In this document: piece by piece, positions 1 to 8,479 of the stretch
How the letters are laid out: each line of letters starts with the position of its first letter
Position numbering within the stretch: the stretch's first letter is position 1
Assembly: GCF_010120595.1 (NCBI RefSeq)
Contig: NZ_CP038020.1
Coordinates: forward strand, 682,001 to 746,000
Direction: 5' to 3'
DNA length: 64,000 nt
Source: Streptococcus thermophilus
GTDB taxonomy: Bacteria > Bacillota > Bacilli > Lactobacillales > Streptococcaceae
Notes under the pieces: generated by a model
Seen by the model: only the letters and a program-made list of their open reading frames with translations
What the model was told of the DNA's origin: nothing
Database searches by the model: none
Translations under genes and position numbers: made by a program

Positions 1-434
1 AAGAATATGCACACTTCAAAGCAGCTAGTCAAGTGTTGGCTAAGAAGCATGAAGTGCGAGCTCAGTATTTTTCAAAACCAAAAGTAGAATTAGTTTATGA
101 AGATGTGACGCTGAATCAGGATAAGACGATTCAAGATATTTTCTTGGCTTTTTCAAAAATCATGGCTGAAAAGCAAGAAGAAATTCGTCGAAGCCACACG
201 ACTATTGCACGTGATGATTATAAGATTGAAGACATGATGTTAATCATTGAGGAGGCCTTTAGTGCGAAAAATAAATTGTTTTTAGATGAGCTTTTTTCAG
301 ATGCTAAGGATATGAATCAAGTGATTACACTCTTTTTGGCAACTCTTGAATTAATTAAGATACATCGAATCTCGGTACAGCAGGAAACAATTTTTGGAAC
401 AATTACTCTAAGAAAGGAATGGACGAATGAGTAG
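1..434 (+). CDS. scpA: Segregation and condensation protein A, C-terminal part
   Basis: This is the 3' part of the kleisin subunit of the SMC-ScpA-ScpB condensin, which helps compact and separate chromosomes. The frame is open from base 3 with no need for a start, so the gene begins upstream of the window; about 143 codons are present and the first in-frame ATG at 33 is internal. The visible part is charged and helical and ends in a small winged-helix-like segment ([17 protein letters not shown]), as expected for the ScpA C-terminus that contacts SMC. It overlaps scpB by 8 bases, which fits the usual scpA-scpB translational coupling. The assignment rests on that pairing and the C-terminal motif. 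Confidence 0.9.
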   Translation, partial: EYAHFKAASQVLAKKHEVRAQYFSKPKVELVYEDVTLNQDKTIQDIFLAFSKIMAEKQEEIRRSHTTIARDDYKIEDMMLIIEEAFSAKNKLFLDELFSDAKDMNQVITLFLATLELIKIHRISVQQETIFGTITLRKEWTNE

Positions 435-1008
435 TCACTTAGCACGATTAGAAGCCCTACTTTTTGTAGCTGGTGAAGATGGTCTTAGTCTAAGGACTAT
501 GGCACAGCTCTTGGAAATACCAGTGACGGGACTGACTCAGTCCTTAGAAAAATTGCAAGCCAAGTATGAGGCAGATGAGGACACAGCACTTTGTTTATTG
601 GAATCGTCAAATACCTATAAGATCGTGACTAAGCCTGATTTTGCATGTCTTCTGCGTGACTATTCCAAAACGCCAATCAACCAAAGTCTATCCCGAGCGA
701 GTCTCGAGGTACTTTCTATAGTTGCTTATAAACAGCCCATTACTCGCGCTGAAGTTGATGACATTCGAGGTGTCAATTCCAGTGGCGCTATTGCCAAGCT
801 TCAGGCTTTTGGTCTCATTCGAGAGGCTGGTAAAAAGGATGCTGTGGGTCGTCCCAACCTATATGCGACAACTGATTATTTCTTGGATTATATAGGAATT
901 AACAGTTTAGACGAACTTGTGGCCATTGATCAACTAGAACTTGAAGAGCAAGAAACGAGCCTATTTAGGGAAGATGCTCCAGAAGATCTTGAGGATTTGG
1001 ACAATTAA
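427..1008 (+). CDS. scpB: Segregation and condensation protein B
   Basis: ScpB binds the kleisin ScpA as a dimer and stabilises the SMC condensin on DNA. The 193-residue product has the normal family length and two winged-helix halves: residues 1-80 start with the typical [15 protein letters not shown], and residues 95-160 contain the conserved stretch [15 protein letters not shown] followed by [10 protein letters not shown] and GRPNLYATT. The C-terminal 25 residues are acidic and probably disordered. It starts inside the end of scpA and is followed, after about 90 bases, by rluB, a common Firmicutes order (scpA-scpB-rluB). Confidence 0.96.
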   Translation: MSSHLARLEALLFVAGEDGLSLRTMAQLLEIPVTGLTQSLEKLQAKYEADEDTALCLLESSNTYKIVTKPDFACLLRDYSKTPINQSLSRASLEVLSIVAYKQPITRAEVDDIRGVNSSGAIAKLQAFGLIREAGKKDAVGRPNLYATTDYFLDYIGINSLDELVAIDQLELEEQETSLFREDAPEDLEDLDN

Positions 1009-1100
1009 GAGTAAACCTTGTTGAAACTAATCATTAAAAATTAAGAAACATAGCAGAGATGCTAGGTAGAAAGGATACAGCTGAAGCTGTAGAAAAAAGA

Positions 1101-1826
1101 ATGCGAATTAATAAATATATCGCCCACGCTGGTGTGGCTAGTCGTCGTAAAGCTGAGGAATTGATTAAAGAAGGCCGTGTGACTTTAAACGGTAAGACCG
1201 TTATGGAATTGGCAACAATTGTCAAAAATGGAGACATTGTCGAGGTAAATGGAAGCCCAATTTATAATGAAGAAAAGGTATACTACCTTCTTAATAAACC
1301 ACGTGGGGTTATTTCTTCAGTATCTGATGAGAAAAACCGTAAGACGGTTATTGATCTAATGCCCCACGTTAAGGAACGTATCTATCCTGTTGGTCGTCTT
1401 GATTGGGATACGACTGGCCTTCTTATTTTAACAAATGATGGTGACTTTACCGATAAAATGATTCACCCACGTAATGAGATTGATAAGGTTTATTTGGCGC
1501 GTGTTAAAGGTATTGCGACCAAGGAAAATCTTCGTCCTTTGACTCGTGGTGTGGTGATTGATGGTAAAAAAACTCAGCCGGCCCATTACAATATTATCAA
1601 GGTGGATCATGAAAAGAACCGATCAGTCGTCGAGTTGACGATTCATGAAGGGCGAAACCATCAGGTTAAGAAAATGTTTGAATCAGTAGGTTTGATTGTT
1701 GATAAGTTGTCACGTACCCGTTTTGGTACCCTAGATTTGACAGGACTACGTCCAGGAGAGTCACGCCGTCTAAACAAAAAAGAAATTAGTCAGCTTCATA
1801 ACATTGCTGTTAACAAGGTTAAATGA
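1101..1826 (+). CDS. rluB: 23S rRNA pseudouridine synthase RluB (RsuA family)
   Basis: The enzyme converts uridine to pseudouridine in 23S rRNA (position 2605 in E. coli RluB; the site here is inferred). An S4 RNA-binding domain comes first ([20 protein letters not shown]), followed by the catalytic domain with the motif [18 protein letters not shown], whose Asp after GRL is the conserved nucleophile, and the end motif [13 protein letters not shown] chose the ATG at 1101 because family members begin [11 protein letters not shown]. An in-frame ATG at 1059 would add 14 residues and has a similarly poor ribosome site, so the start is uncertain. The stop overlaps the yidD start by four bases (ATGA). 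Confidence 0.93.
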   Translation: MRINKYIAHAGVASRRKAEELIKEGRVTLNGKTVMELATIVKNGDIVEVNGSPIYNEEKVYYLLNKPRGVISSVSDEKNRKTVIDLMPHVKERIYPVGRLDWDTTGLLILTNDGDFTDKMIHPRNEIDKVYLARVKGIATKENLRPLTRGVVIDGKKTQPAHYNIIKVDHEKNRSVVELTIHEGRNHQVKKMFESVGLIVDKLSRTRFGTLDLTGLRPGESRRLNKKEISQLHNIAVNKVK

Positions 1827-2074
1827 TGAAGAAGTTTCTGATTGCGTTAGTAAAGGCTTATCAGAGATGGATTTCTCCCCTGTTTCCACCGTCTTGTCGT
1901 TTTCGTCCAACTTGCTCAGTCTATATGATTCAAGCAATAGAAAAACATGGTTTAAAGGGAGTTCTTATGGGAATCGCCCGTATCTTAAGATGCCATCCCC
2001 TATCAGAGACTGGTGACGACCCAGTACCAGATTATTTTAGCCTAAAACGTAATAAAACTCCCTTGGACAATTGA
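1823..2074 (+). CDS. yidD: Membrane protein insertion efficiency factor YidD
   Basis: YidD is a small amphipathic membrane-associated protein that assists YidC in inserting and folding membrane proteins. The 83-residue sequence carries the family hallmark [20 protein letters not shown] followed by [10 protein letters not shown], with the two conserved cysteines (the CRFRPTC pattern) and a downstream [15 protein letters not shown]. It overlaps the rluB stop by four bases, so it is probably translationally coupled and is the last gene of the scpAB-rluB-yidD run. A terminator-like hairpin follows immediately. Confidence 0.95.
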   Translation: MMKKFLIALVKAYQRWISPLFPPSCRFRPTCSVYMIQAIEKHGLKGVLMGIARILRCHPLSETGDDPVPDYFSLKRNKTPLDN

Positions 2075-2092
2075 ATCCAAGAGAGCTTTTTT
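2053..2092. terminator. Bidirectional terminator between yidD and trkH
   Basis: Arms AAAACTCCCTTGGA and TCCAAGAGAGCTTTT pair around a short AT-rich loop. A-rich and T-rich flanks would serve both the rightward yidD transcript and the leftward trkA-trkH transcript. The left arm lies inside the last codons of yidD. Confidence 0.7.
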
Positions 2093-2096
2093 ATGC

Positions 2097-3536
2097 TTAA
2101 ATTTTTGACCATGTTTTTGGTAGGAATAGGAGCAATAAAGGATAGATTTCCAAACGTCCAGCAATCATAGCAAATCCCATGATTAGCTTAGACAAAGGAC
2201 TAAAAATAGCGAAGCTATCAGTTGTTCCAAGTAAAGGTCCAATATTGTTAAATGTTGAAGCAGCAGCACTTGTCACAATCAAGAAATTTTGATTATCCAA
2301 GGACAGGATTGTAACTAGACTTAGTATGATCAACACATATACAGCCAAATAATTAAGAACGCTATGCTGTGTTTCTTTATCAAGAACACTTCCATTAATG
2401 TGTAGAGATAGGATACGGTTAGGATAGAGGCTAGCTAAGGTCTGATTACGTGCAATTTTAGCAATAATCATAGCACGGATAACCTTGAAGCCACCAGCTG
2501 TAGAACCCGCTGATCCCCCGATAAACATCAGGAGAAGTAGGATGTACTGAGAAAATAGTGGCCATTTGGTAATATCTGTTAGACCAAATCCCGTCGTTGT
2601 GATAATCGTTGACACTTCAAAGAATGAGTATTTAAACGAGTCAGCTAAACTGTGGTAAATCCCAAAAATATTGAGGATAATTAAACTTGTTGATACCGCA
2701 ACAATCGTAAGATAGGTACGTAGCTCTTCATCTTGGAAGAAGAATCTGATTTTGCGAAGCAGGATATAGAAGTACAAGTTGAAGTTAACGCCAAATAGTA
2801 GGGTACCAACTGTAACCACATAAGTAATTAAATCGCTGTTATAGTAGGCAATAGAGTCATTATAGACTGCAAATCCACCGGTACCAGCACCTCCCATCGC
2901 AATGACAATACTATCGAAGAGTGGCATGCCACAAATCCATAGAATCATAGCAAAGATCACAAACATGCCCAGATAGATGATGTACAAAATCTGAGCTGTA
3001 TTTTTGAGCTTGGCAACGACCTTACCAAAGACTGGACCAGGCACCTCTGCACGCATAACCTCATGATGACCATTTTTACTGTTGTTCATGATGGCTAGAG
3101 CAAAGACCAGCACCCCCATCCCTCCAATTAGGTGAGCGAAGCTTCGCCAGAAGAGGAGAGAATGGGTCAAGACCCCAGTATCTGTGAGAATAGTAGCCCC
3201 TGTAGTTGTGAAACCTGAGCTCATTTCGAAGAAGGCATCGATGACACTTGGGATTTGCCCAGAAAAAACAAACGGTAATCCCCCAAAGAATGACCAAAGT
3301 ACCCAACAGAGGGCTACAATGAGCATTCCTTCTTTGGTGTAAATGCGGTAGTTCTTAGGTTTAAAGAGAGTACCAAGCACTCCGATAAAAAGGAGGATCG
3401 CCATAGTCCCCAAAATGCTGGCAAATACCTTGGCGTCTTCTTGATAAATAAGAGCCACAATAAGAGGTACAACTAAGAGTCCAGCTTCAATGAGGAGCAG
3501 TTTAGAAATAAGAAAACGGACAATAGATCTATTCAT
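2097..3536 (-). CDS. trkH: TrkH-type potassium uptake membrane subunit
   Basis: This is the ion-conducting subunit of a Trk/Ktr-type K+ system in the cytoplasmic membrane. The 479-residue protein is strongly hydrophobic with four repeated pore regions. The filter-like loops can be read as SGFTTTGATIL, GGAGTGGFAVYN, ITTTGFGLTD and AAASTFNNIGP, each with the conserved glycine. The last loop is followed by FAMIAGRLEIYPLLLLF, which matches the GR-E motif near the TrkH C-terminus. It lies 6 bases downstream of trkA, and the two clearly form an operon. A second, Ktr-like system is found near 43-45 kb. Confidence 0.92.
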   Translation of the reverse strand: MNRSIVRFLISKLLLIEAGLLVVPLIVALIYQEDAKVFASILGTMAILLFIGVLGTLFKPKNYRIYTKEGMLIVALCWVLWSFFGGLPFVFSGQIPSVIDAFFEMSSGFTTTGATILTDTGVLTHSLLFWRSFAHLIGGMGVLVFALAIMNNSKNGHHEVMRAEVPGPVFGKVVAKLKNTAQILYIIYLGMFVIFAMILWICGMPLFDSIVIAMGGAGTGGFAVYNDSIAYYNSDLITYVVTVGTLLFGVNFNLYFYILLRKIRFFFQDEELRTYLTIVAVSTSLIILNIFGIYHSLADSFKYSFFEVSTIITTTGFGLTDITKWPLFSQYILLLLMFIGGSAGSTAGGFKVIRAMIIAKIARNQTLASLYPNRILSLHINGSVLDKETQHSVLNYLAVYVLIILSLVTILSLDNQNFLIVTSAAASTFNNIGPLLGTTDSFAIFSPLSKLIMGFAMIAGRLEIYPLLLLFLPKTWSKI

Positions 3537-3542
3537 GGCAGC

Positions 3543-4892
3543 TTACCTCTTCAATAAGTCGTAAATGTGGGTTACGTTTTGCAAGAGAGTAACGACCACG
3601 ATTTTATCGCCAATTGCCAATTTATCTTCTCCAGTTGGGAAGATGGCTTTTCCATTACGGATGATAGCAGCAATAAGGACACCATGAGCGAATTTAAGTT
3701 CAGAAAGTTTCTTCCCAGCGATTTTATTATTTTCCTTAATTTGGAATTGTAGGGTCTCGATACGGCCATTAGCTACGTGGTGAAGCGCGTCAAGACTAGA
3801 ATCTTTGGCGTTATAGTGACCACGAACAAAGTGCATAACGGTATCAACAGCAATACTCTTAGGAGTGACAATTGTTGTTGTCTCACGTGTATCGACAATC
3901 TCTAAAAGACTGGTACGGTTGACCTTGGTAATATTTTTATGGACACCAAGACTTTCAAGGAACATAGAGGTGATGATATTTTCCTCATCTACTCCAGTTA
4001 GAGTAGCAACAGCATCATAACTAGCTGCGCTCTCTTCAAGAAGAAGGTCTTTAGCAGTACCATCCCCTAAGATAACGGAAACTTCAGGGAATACTTGACT
4101 AAAGGTTTGCGCACGGTCCATTTTCTGTTCAATCAATTTGACCTTAATACGGTTGTTTTTCAAGATATTTAGTAAGTAGTAGGAGATACGTCCAGCACCA
4201 ATCAACAAAAGTTTTTTGATGCTTTTTGGTTTAATATAACTGTGGAAAAGTGCCATGTCAACACGTTTCCCAGTTACATAGATCTTATCCCCAGCTTGCA
4301 TGGTAGCATTCCCGTATGGAATGGTGAGGTCGCCTTGACGATCAATCATACAAACCAAGATGTTACCGAATTTCTTACGAAATTGTTCCATTGTCATACC
4401 GGACAATCGGCTTGTTTCAGTGACCCTAAATGCCATAAGGATAACCCGTCCATTAGCAAAGGTTTCAACTGATAGAGCGTTTGGAAATTCAACGGTATTG
4501 GCAATATAGCGAGCAGTTAAAAGTTCAGGGTTAACTACTAATGAGAATCCGAGGAAGTTTTTGTCTTTGAAATAAGTATTAGAATATTCTGGGTTACGTA
4601 CACGAACGATAGTTTCTTTTGCACCCATTTGTTTTGCCAGAACTGCTGATATCATGTTTACTTCATCTTTATCAGTCATGGCGATAAAGACATCGCAGTT
4701 GTTAACCTCGGCTTGTTCCAAAATCTTGAAATTTGCCCCATTTCCAGCAAAGCCCATAACATCGTAGCGTTTACTGATGCGTTTGAGGACCTCTTCCTTT
4801 TCTTCAATTAAAATAACGTCGTGCTTCTCATCAACAAGAGAACGACAGAGTGCCGTACCGACTTTACCAGCACCTACGACAATAATACGCAT
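3543..4892 (-). CDS. trkA: TrkA potassium channel regulatory subunit (two RCK domains)
   Basis: A cytoplasmic nucleotide-binding gating ring subunit for TrkH. The 449 residues form two tandem RCK units: a first Rossmann motif VVGAGKVGTAL near residue 5 and a second LIGAGRISYYL near residue 230. Each is followed by a TrkA-C domain, and the last (residues about 370-449) reads LQFQIKENNKIAGKKLSELK. This full-length double form differs from the 223-residue single-RCK protein at 43.1-43.8 kb. It starts with ATG behind a good ribosome site (GGAGGTAA on the minus strand) and is followed directly by trkH. RCK/TrkA-C subunits of streptococci can bind NAD(H) or cyclic-di-AMP; that is family knowledge and not visible here. 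Confidence 0.93.
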   Translation of the reverse strand: MRIIVVGAGKVGTALCRSLVDEKHDVILIEEKEEVLKRISKRYDVMGFAGNGANFKILEQAEVNNCDVFIAMTDKDEVNMISAVLAKQMGAKETIVRVRNPEYSNTYFKDKNFLGFSLVVNPELLTARYIANTVEFPNALSVETFANGRVILMAFRVTETSRLSGMTMEQFRKKFGNILVCMIDRQGDLTIPYGNATMQAGDKIYVTGKRVDMALFHSYIKPKSIKKLLLIGAGRISYYLLNILKNNRIKVKLIEQKMDRAQTFSQVFPEVSVILGDGTAKDLLLEESAASYDAVATLTGVDEENIITSMFLESLGVHKNITKVNRTSLLEIVDTRETTTIVTPKSIAVDTVMHFVRGHYNAKDSSLDALHHVANGRIETLQFQIKENNKIAGKKLSELKFAHGVLIAAIIRNGKAIFPTGEDKLAIGDKIVVVTLLQNVTHIYDLLKR

Positions 4893-5026
4893 GAGTTACC
4901 TCCAAATAATCATTACTATGATACTTTATTTTGGCCGAAAAATCATCCTTTTCAGCCAGCTTTATAGGTTATTCCTGTAAAGAAGGTGATGAAGTTAAAA
5001 ATATTAATTTTTTTCTACTAATAGTG

Positions 5027-5054
5027 TTGACTTTTACAGCTAAAGTGCTAAAAT
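5027..5054 (+). promoter_or_regulatory. Probable promoter of the trmL leader
   Basis: A -35 box TTGACT at 5027-5032 is followed after 16 bases by an extended -10 element, TGCTAAAAT, ending at 5054. It lies about 125 bases upstream of the trmL start and points towards the terminator-like leader at 5118-5162. Confidence 0.6.
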
Positions 5055-5117
5055 ATACTCAACCATTCACTATTTTAAATCTAACCTGTCATGATTTAAG
5101 CTAATGAATGTCCATAA

Positions 5118-5162
5118 CCATGTCGTCTGCTGAGCTTGACTCCGGGCGACATGGCATTTTTT
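5118..5162 (+). terminator. Leader hairpin with T-tract upstream of trmL (possible attenuator)
   Basis: Arms CCATGTCG (5118-5125) and CGACATGG (5147-5154) pair perfectly around a 21-base loop and are followed by CATTTTTTAT. The structure sits after a promoter and only a few bases before the trmL ribosome site, so it looks like an intrinsic terminator in a 5' leader. An upstream segment AATGTCCAT (5107-5115) could pair with ATGGCATT at the right arm and so compete with the terminator. I do not recognise a known riboswitch class in the roughly 100-base leader. Confidence 0.55.
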
Positions 5163-5180
5163 ATGTCTAGGAGAAGTCAG

Positions 5181-5690
5181 ATGTCACGTAATCATATTGT
5201 CTTGTTTGAGCCCCGTATTCCACAAAACACTGGAAATATTGCGCGTACCTGCGCAGCAACCAATAGCCCCCTCCACATCATTCGACCTATGGGGTTTCCA
5301 ATTGATGACAAGAAGATGAAGCGCGCAGGCCTGGACTATTGGGATAAGCTTGATATCACTTATTATGACAATTTGGCTGATTTTATGTCTAAAAATCATG
5401 CTGGTCGTTTGCATCTAGTAACGAAGTTTGCGGATAAGACGTATTCAGAAGAGGTCTATGCTGATGGTGAGGATCACTATTTTATGTTTGGTCGTGAGGA
5501 TACAGGCCTACCTGAGGACTTTATGCGTGAGCATCCTGAAAAAGCTATTCGTATTCCTATGAATGATGAACATGTCCGTAGTCTTAATGTCTCAAATACG
5601 GTTTGCATGATTGTCTATGAAGCTCTTCGTCAGCAGCAGTTTGAGGGGTTGGAGCTGAGTCACCGCTACCATCATGATAAATTAAAATAG
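5181..5690 (+). CDS. trmL: tRNA (cytidine/uridine-2'-O-)-methyltransferase TrmL
   Basis: A SPOUT-class methyltransferase that uses S-adenosylmethionine to methylate the ribose at wobble position 34 of certain leucine tRNAs. The 169-residue product begins [20 protein letters not shown], the family N-terminal signature, and carries the trefoil-knot motifs [12 protein letters not shown] and [16 protein letters not shown] near the C-terminus. I placed the start at 5181 because AGGAG lies seven bases upstream. An ATG at 5136 in the same frame lies within the leader hairpin and is unlikely to be used. It is transcribed from its own leader and ends before a terminator that separates it from the FMN riboswitch. 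Confidence 0.93.
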   Translation: MSRNHIVLFEPRIPQNTGNIARTCAATNSPLHIIRPMGFPIDDKKMKRAGLDYWDKLDITYYDNLADFMSKNHAGRLHLVTKFADKTYSEEVYADGEDHYFMFGREDTGLPEDFMREHPEKAIRIPMNDEHVRSLNVSNTVCMIVYEALRQQQFEGLELSHRYHHDKLK

Positions 5691-5761
5691 ATACTTCATG
5701 TTGTCTTAAAAGAATAAGTATAGTTATTGACTATCAACAAATTAGAAATCCATAAATTAAG

Positions 5762-5786
5762 AACCTTGTCACCAAGGTTTTTTTGT
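5762..5786 (+). terminator. Terminator after trmL
   Basis: AACCTTG and CAAGGTT pair around a TCAC loop and are followed by seven T. It lies just upstream of the FMN riboswitch. Confidence 0.75.
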
Positions 5787-5800
5787 GTTATCCTTAAAGG

Positions 5801-5925
5801 GTCTTCGGGGCAGGGTGAAACTCCCGACCGGCGGTGATTCTTTGGATAAGTCCGCGAGCGCAAGCTGATGAGGTGTAATTCCTCAACCGACAGTATAGTC
5901 TGGATGGAAGAAGACCAGTCTTTTT
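5801..5925 (+). promoter_or_regulatory. FMN riboswitch (RFN element)
   Basis: The conserved RFN core is readable in order: GTCTTCGGGGCAGGGTGAAA, TCCCGACCGGCGGTGAT, GTCCGCGAGCG, GATGAGGTGTAATTCCTCAA, CCGACAGTATAGTCTGGATG and GAAGAAGAC. The first and last segments close the P1 helix (GTCTTC with GAAGAC). The end of the aptamer overlaps a possible terminator, CTGG and CCAG followed by CTTTTT at about 5901-5925, so flavin binding probably causes premature termination. The downstream gene is the riboflavin importer ribU, the expected target. Confidence 0.95.
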
Positions 5926-6000
5926 GCGTAGGCTTTTTTTGGCATAGGCAAATCCATTGGGAACTTCTTTCAAATTGTTAAAATTTGGAGGAATTTTTTT

Positions 6001-6558
6001 ATGACAAACACACGTAAATTGGCTTACATTGCCATTTTATCTGCAGTTTCATTCTTGTTGCTTTATTTTTCATTTCCATTGATTCCAGCAGCAGACTTTT
6101 TGAAGGTTGATTTTTCAATCCTTCCTGCTCTTATCGCCTTGGTTATCTTTGATTTTAAGAGTGCTATTGGTGTTCTCTTGCTTCGTTCATTGTTAAAGCT
6201 CTTACTAAACAATGGTGGCCCAGGATCAATGATTGGGCTTCCTATGAATTTTGTTGCTCTAGGAGTCTTTGTTTGGGGCCTAAGCTATTTTTGGAAGAAA
6301 AATCAAACAAGCAAGAATTATATTCTTGGTTCTGTTTTAGGAACGATTTTGCTTACAGTTGCCATGGTTGTTCTTAACTACATTTATGCAGTACCACTCT
6401 ATGCTAAATTTGCTAACTTTGATATTGCGCAATTCATAGGCCTTTATAAATACCTTTTCGCTATGGTAGTACCATTTAACTTACTGGAAGGCTTGATTTT
6501 TTCAGTAGCTTTTGCTCTTATTTATGCCCCGCTTAAGTCTATACTAGTAAAATTATAA
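6001..6558 (+). CDS. ribU: Riboflavin ECF transporter S component RibU
   Basis: The membrane substrate-binding component that captures riboflavin and works with a shared ECF energising module. The 185-residue protein has about six hydrophobic segments and the early streptococcal RibU pattern RKLAYIAILSAVSFLLLYF, followed by DFLKVDFSILPALIA. GGAGG lies about ten bases before the ATG. It is the first gene after the FMN riboswitch, so flavin should repress it. The PAP2 gene starts two bases after its stop and is probably cotranscribed. Confidence 0.94.
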   Translation: MTNTRKLAYIAILSAVSFLLLYFSFPLIPAADFLKVDFSILPALIALVIFDFKSAIGVLLLRSLLKLLLNNGGPGSMIGLPMNFVALGVFVWGLSYFWKKNQTSKNYILGSVLGTILLTVAMVVLNYIYAVPLYAKFANFDIAQFIGLYKYLFAMVVPFNLLEGLIFSVAFALIYAPLKSILVKL

Positions 6559-6560
6559 AT

Positions 6561-7211
6561 ATGAAACACAAATACACACATTATATTTACGCTTCCTTTG
6601 CCTTTTTGTTATTTGTTACTCTCGGTTACATGGTTAAGTTCTACCCTGAAGCCTTGACAGAATTTGATAGCAGCATACAAACTAGGGTTCGAGGAGACTT
6701 ACCAGCAGGACTGACACGCTTCTTTAAAACAATTACCATTCTTGGGAATGCGCCTGTACAGGCTATTATTGCAATCGTAGCAGTAATCTGGCTTTATCTA
6801 CGTCAGTATAAATCAGAAGCTATCTTTGTGGGAGCCAGTGGGCTTCTCGCTAGTATCTTGATTGTAAGTTTGAAGTATATTTATCAGCGTCAGCGCCCAT
6901 CAATTACGCATTTGTTACATGTGGGAGGCTACTCTTTTCCTAGTGGTCATTCTTTGGGGGCATTTATGATTCTTGGAGCAATTGCCATTGTCCTTGCTCA
7001 GCGTTTGGAGAATAAAGAATCTAAAATAGTAGTTTATGCTATTACTGGGCTTCTGATTTTCCTTGTTGGACTTTCGCGTATTTATGTAGGTGTTCATTAT
7101 CCAACTGATGTTTTAGCTGGCTTTACCCTAGCGTTTGGCTTGCTTAATGCTGTCTATCCAACTTATGACCGTATTCGCTTTGAATGGCGATTTCAAAGCA
7201 AACAGAAATAA
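6561..7211 (+). CDS. PAP2-family membrane phosphatase
   Basis: A lipid or polyprenyl phosphate phosphatase of the type 2 phosphatidic acid phosphatase family. It has five to six membrane segments and the three-part active site: KYIYQRQRP, PSGHS and SRIYVGVHYPTDV, which give the conserved Lys/Arg, His and His/Asp residues. The substrate cannot be read from sequence; undecaprenyl diphosphate recycling or phosphatidylglycerol phosphate are plausible. There is no strong ribosome site, and the gene starts two bases after ribU, so translation may be coupled. A clear terminator follows. Confidence 0.88.
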   Translation: MKHKYTHYIYASFAFLLFVTLGYMVKFYPEALTEFDSSIQTRVRGDLPAGLTRFFKTITILGNAPVQAIIAIVAVIWLYLRQYKSEAIFVGASGLLASILIVSLKYIYQRQRPSITHLLHVGGYSFPSGHSLGAFMILGAIAIVLAQRLENKESKIVVYAITGLLIFLVGLSRIYVGVHYPTDVLAGFTLAFGLLNAVYPTYDRIRFEWRFQSKQK

Positions 7212-7215
7212 AACA

Positions 7216-7243
7216 ATATGCAGTTCTGAACTGCATATTTTTG
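7216..7243 (+). terminator. Terminator after the ribU-PAP2 operon
   Basis: ATATGCAGT pairs with ACTGCATAT around a TCTGA loop, followed by a T-rich tract. Confidence 0.8.
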
Positions 7244-7405
7244 TTGGATAATCAAGATTTATCTTATAAAAACATTATTTTGTTATTAATGTATAAAAAT
7301 ATCGTATTTAAGACTAATATTCGGTTAAAAAAGCATTAACTGTATATTAAATATATTACAATTGTGATATAATATTTTTAAAGTTTTGATATAAAGGAGA
7401 TTCTC

Positions 7406-8305
7406 TTGAACATAAAAGACAGCATTGGACTAAGAATCAAAACTGAGCGTGAACACCAACAGATGTCACGTGAAGTGCTATGTTTAGATGGTGCGGAATT
7501 GACTGTTCGCCAGTTAATTCGTATTGAAAAGGGGGAGTCTCTCCCGTCTTTAGATAGATTATCGTATATTGCTAAACGTTTAGGAAAAAGTATGACAGAG
7601 TTATTGGATCAAGACAATATTACCATTCCTGACGAATATTATGAAATGAAGAATCGTTTGATTAAGTTTCCAACGTACAGAAACCCTGACAGAATAAAGT
7701 CTAAACTTACTTTGATTGAGGAAGTCTATGAGAAATTTTTTGATATTCTTCCAGAAGAAGAATTATTAACTCTAGACATTCTCGAAAATATATTGAGTTT
7801 TACTAGTTGGGAGGAGAGTCCAAAAGTTGAGGAGATATATGAAGACTTGTTTGAACAAGTCAAAAGGAAGAGGAAATTCTCAACTAACGATTTATTAGTC
7901 ATTGACTATTATTTCTTTCATCTTTATGGCAGAAAACAGTATGACAAAAAACTATTTGAAAGAATTATAAAGAGAGTATTAAATCAGGAAATTTGGACAG
8001 ATGATGTTTACAATATTGTTTTATTTAATGATTTGATGGCTATTGCTGCTTTAAAGATTTTTCACAATTCCTTCTCAGACTTCTTAACAGTTGTGGATAA
8101 AGCCTTAGTTGTCATAGAAAAATCACAATTATATAGCTACAAGCCTAGTGTTTTTGTACTTAAGGCTAAATATGAACTTCTGCATAAAGAAAACAAGAAA
8201 GAGGCTGCAGAGAATTATGATAAGGCCATAATGTTTGCTTCCGTTTTGGAAGACTCGGTTTTAGAGGAAAGTATAAAGGCAGGAAAATTGGCAGATGGTT
8301 TATAG
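7406..8305 (+). CDS. comR: Competence regulator ComR (Rgg family)
   Basis: An RNPP/Rgg-type cytoplasmic receptor that binds the imported ComS peptide (XIP) and then activates comS and sigX, opening natural transformation. The 299-residue protein has an N-terminal XRE helix-turn-helix (residues about 7-62, including IGLRIKTEREHQQMSREVL and RIEKGESLPSLDRLSYIAKR) and an alpha-helical TPR-like peptide-binding domain to the end. Translation starts with TTG behind AAAGGAGATT. An extended -10 box, TGTGATATAAT, lies at about 7364-7373. Identity as ComR rather than another Rgg comes from the adjacent pheromone gene at 8393 and the palindromic box between them. Confidence 0.93.
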   Translation: MNIKDSIGLRIKTEREHQQMSREVLCLDGAELTVRQLIRIEKGESLPSLDRLSYIAKRLGKSMTELLDQDNITIPDEYYEMKNRLIKFPTYRNPDRIKSKLTLIEEVYEKFFDILPEEELLTLDILENILSFTSWEESPKVEEIYEDLFEQVKRKRKFSTNDLLVIDYYFFHLYGRKQYDKKLFERIIKRVLNQEIWTDDVYNIVLFNDLMAIAALKIFHNSFSDFLTVVDKALVVIEKSQLYSYKPSVFVLKAKYELLHKENKKEAAENYDKAIMFASVLEDSVLEESIKAGKLADGL

Positions 8306-8313
8306 AAATGGTG

Positions 8314-8358
8314 GTGACATAAATGTCACTACTTTTTTTAGGGTTAAATGTGTACTAT
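8314..8358 (+). promoter_or_regulatory. ComR box and promoter of comS
   Basis: The perfect palindrome GTGACATAAATGTCAC (8314-8329) is followed by a T-rich stretch and then a -10-like TACTAT at 8353-8358. This is the arrangement known for ComR-XIP controlled promoters (palindrome, T-tract, -10). It lies between comR and comS and implies positive feedback on the pheromone gene. Confidence 0.88.
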
Positions 8359-8392
8359 AGAAATATAAATAATAGTTAAAAGGAGTTATATT

Positions 8393-8467
8393 TTGAAAAC
8401 CCTGAAAATATTTGTACTATTTTCACTACTTATTGCTATCTTGCCTTATTTTGCAGGATGTCTTTAA
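8393..8467 (+). CDS. comS: ComS pheromone precursor
   Basis: A 24-residue secreted precursor of the competence pheromone XIP. It starts with TTG behind AAAGGAG. The basic N-terminus (LKTLKIF) is followed by a hydrophobic core and the C-terminal LPYFAGCL, the tail I recognise as the active S. thermophilus ComS octapeptide. The mature peptide is known to be re-imported by the oligopeptide permease and bound by ComR. The gene lies 88 bases after comR behind a ComR box. It is too short for most gene callers. Confidence 0.92.
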   Translation: MKTLKIFVLFSLLIAILPYFAGCL

Positions 8468-8479
8468 TAAGGAGCCATC

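Noticed and set aside
7406..8305. ComR as the missing regulator of the orphan SHP-like peptide
   Set aside because: The adjacent comS with tail LPYFAGCL and the palindromic ComR box explain this Rgg protein. SHP-type peptides use a different Rgg group.
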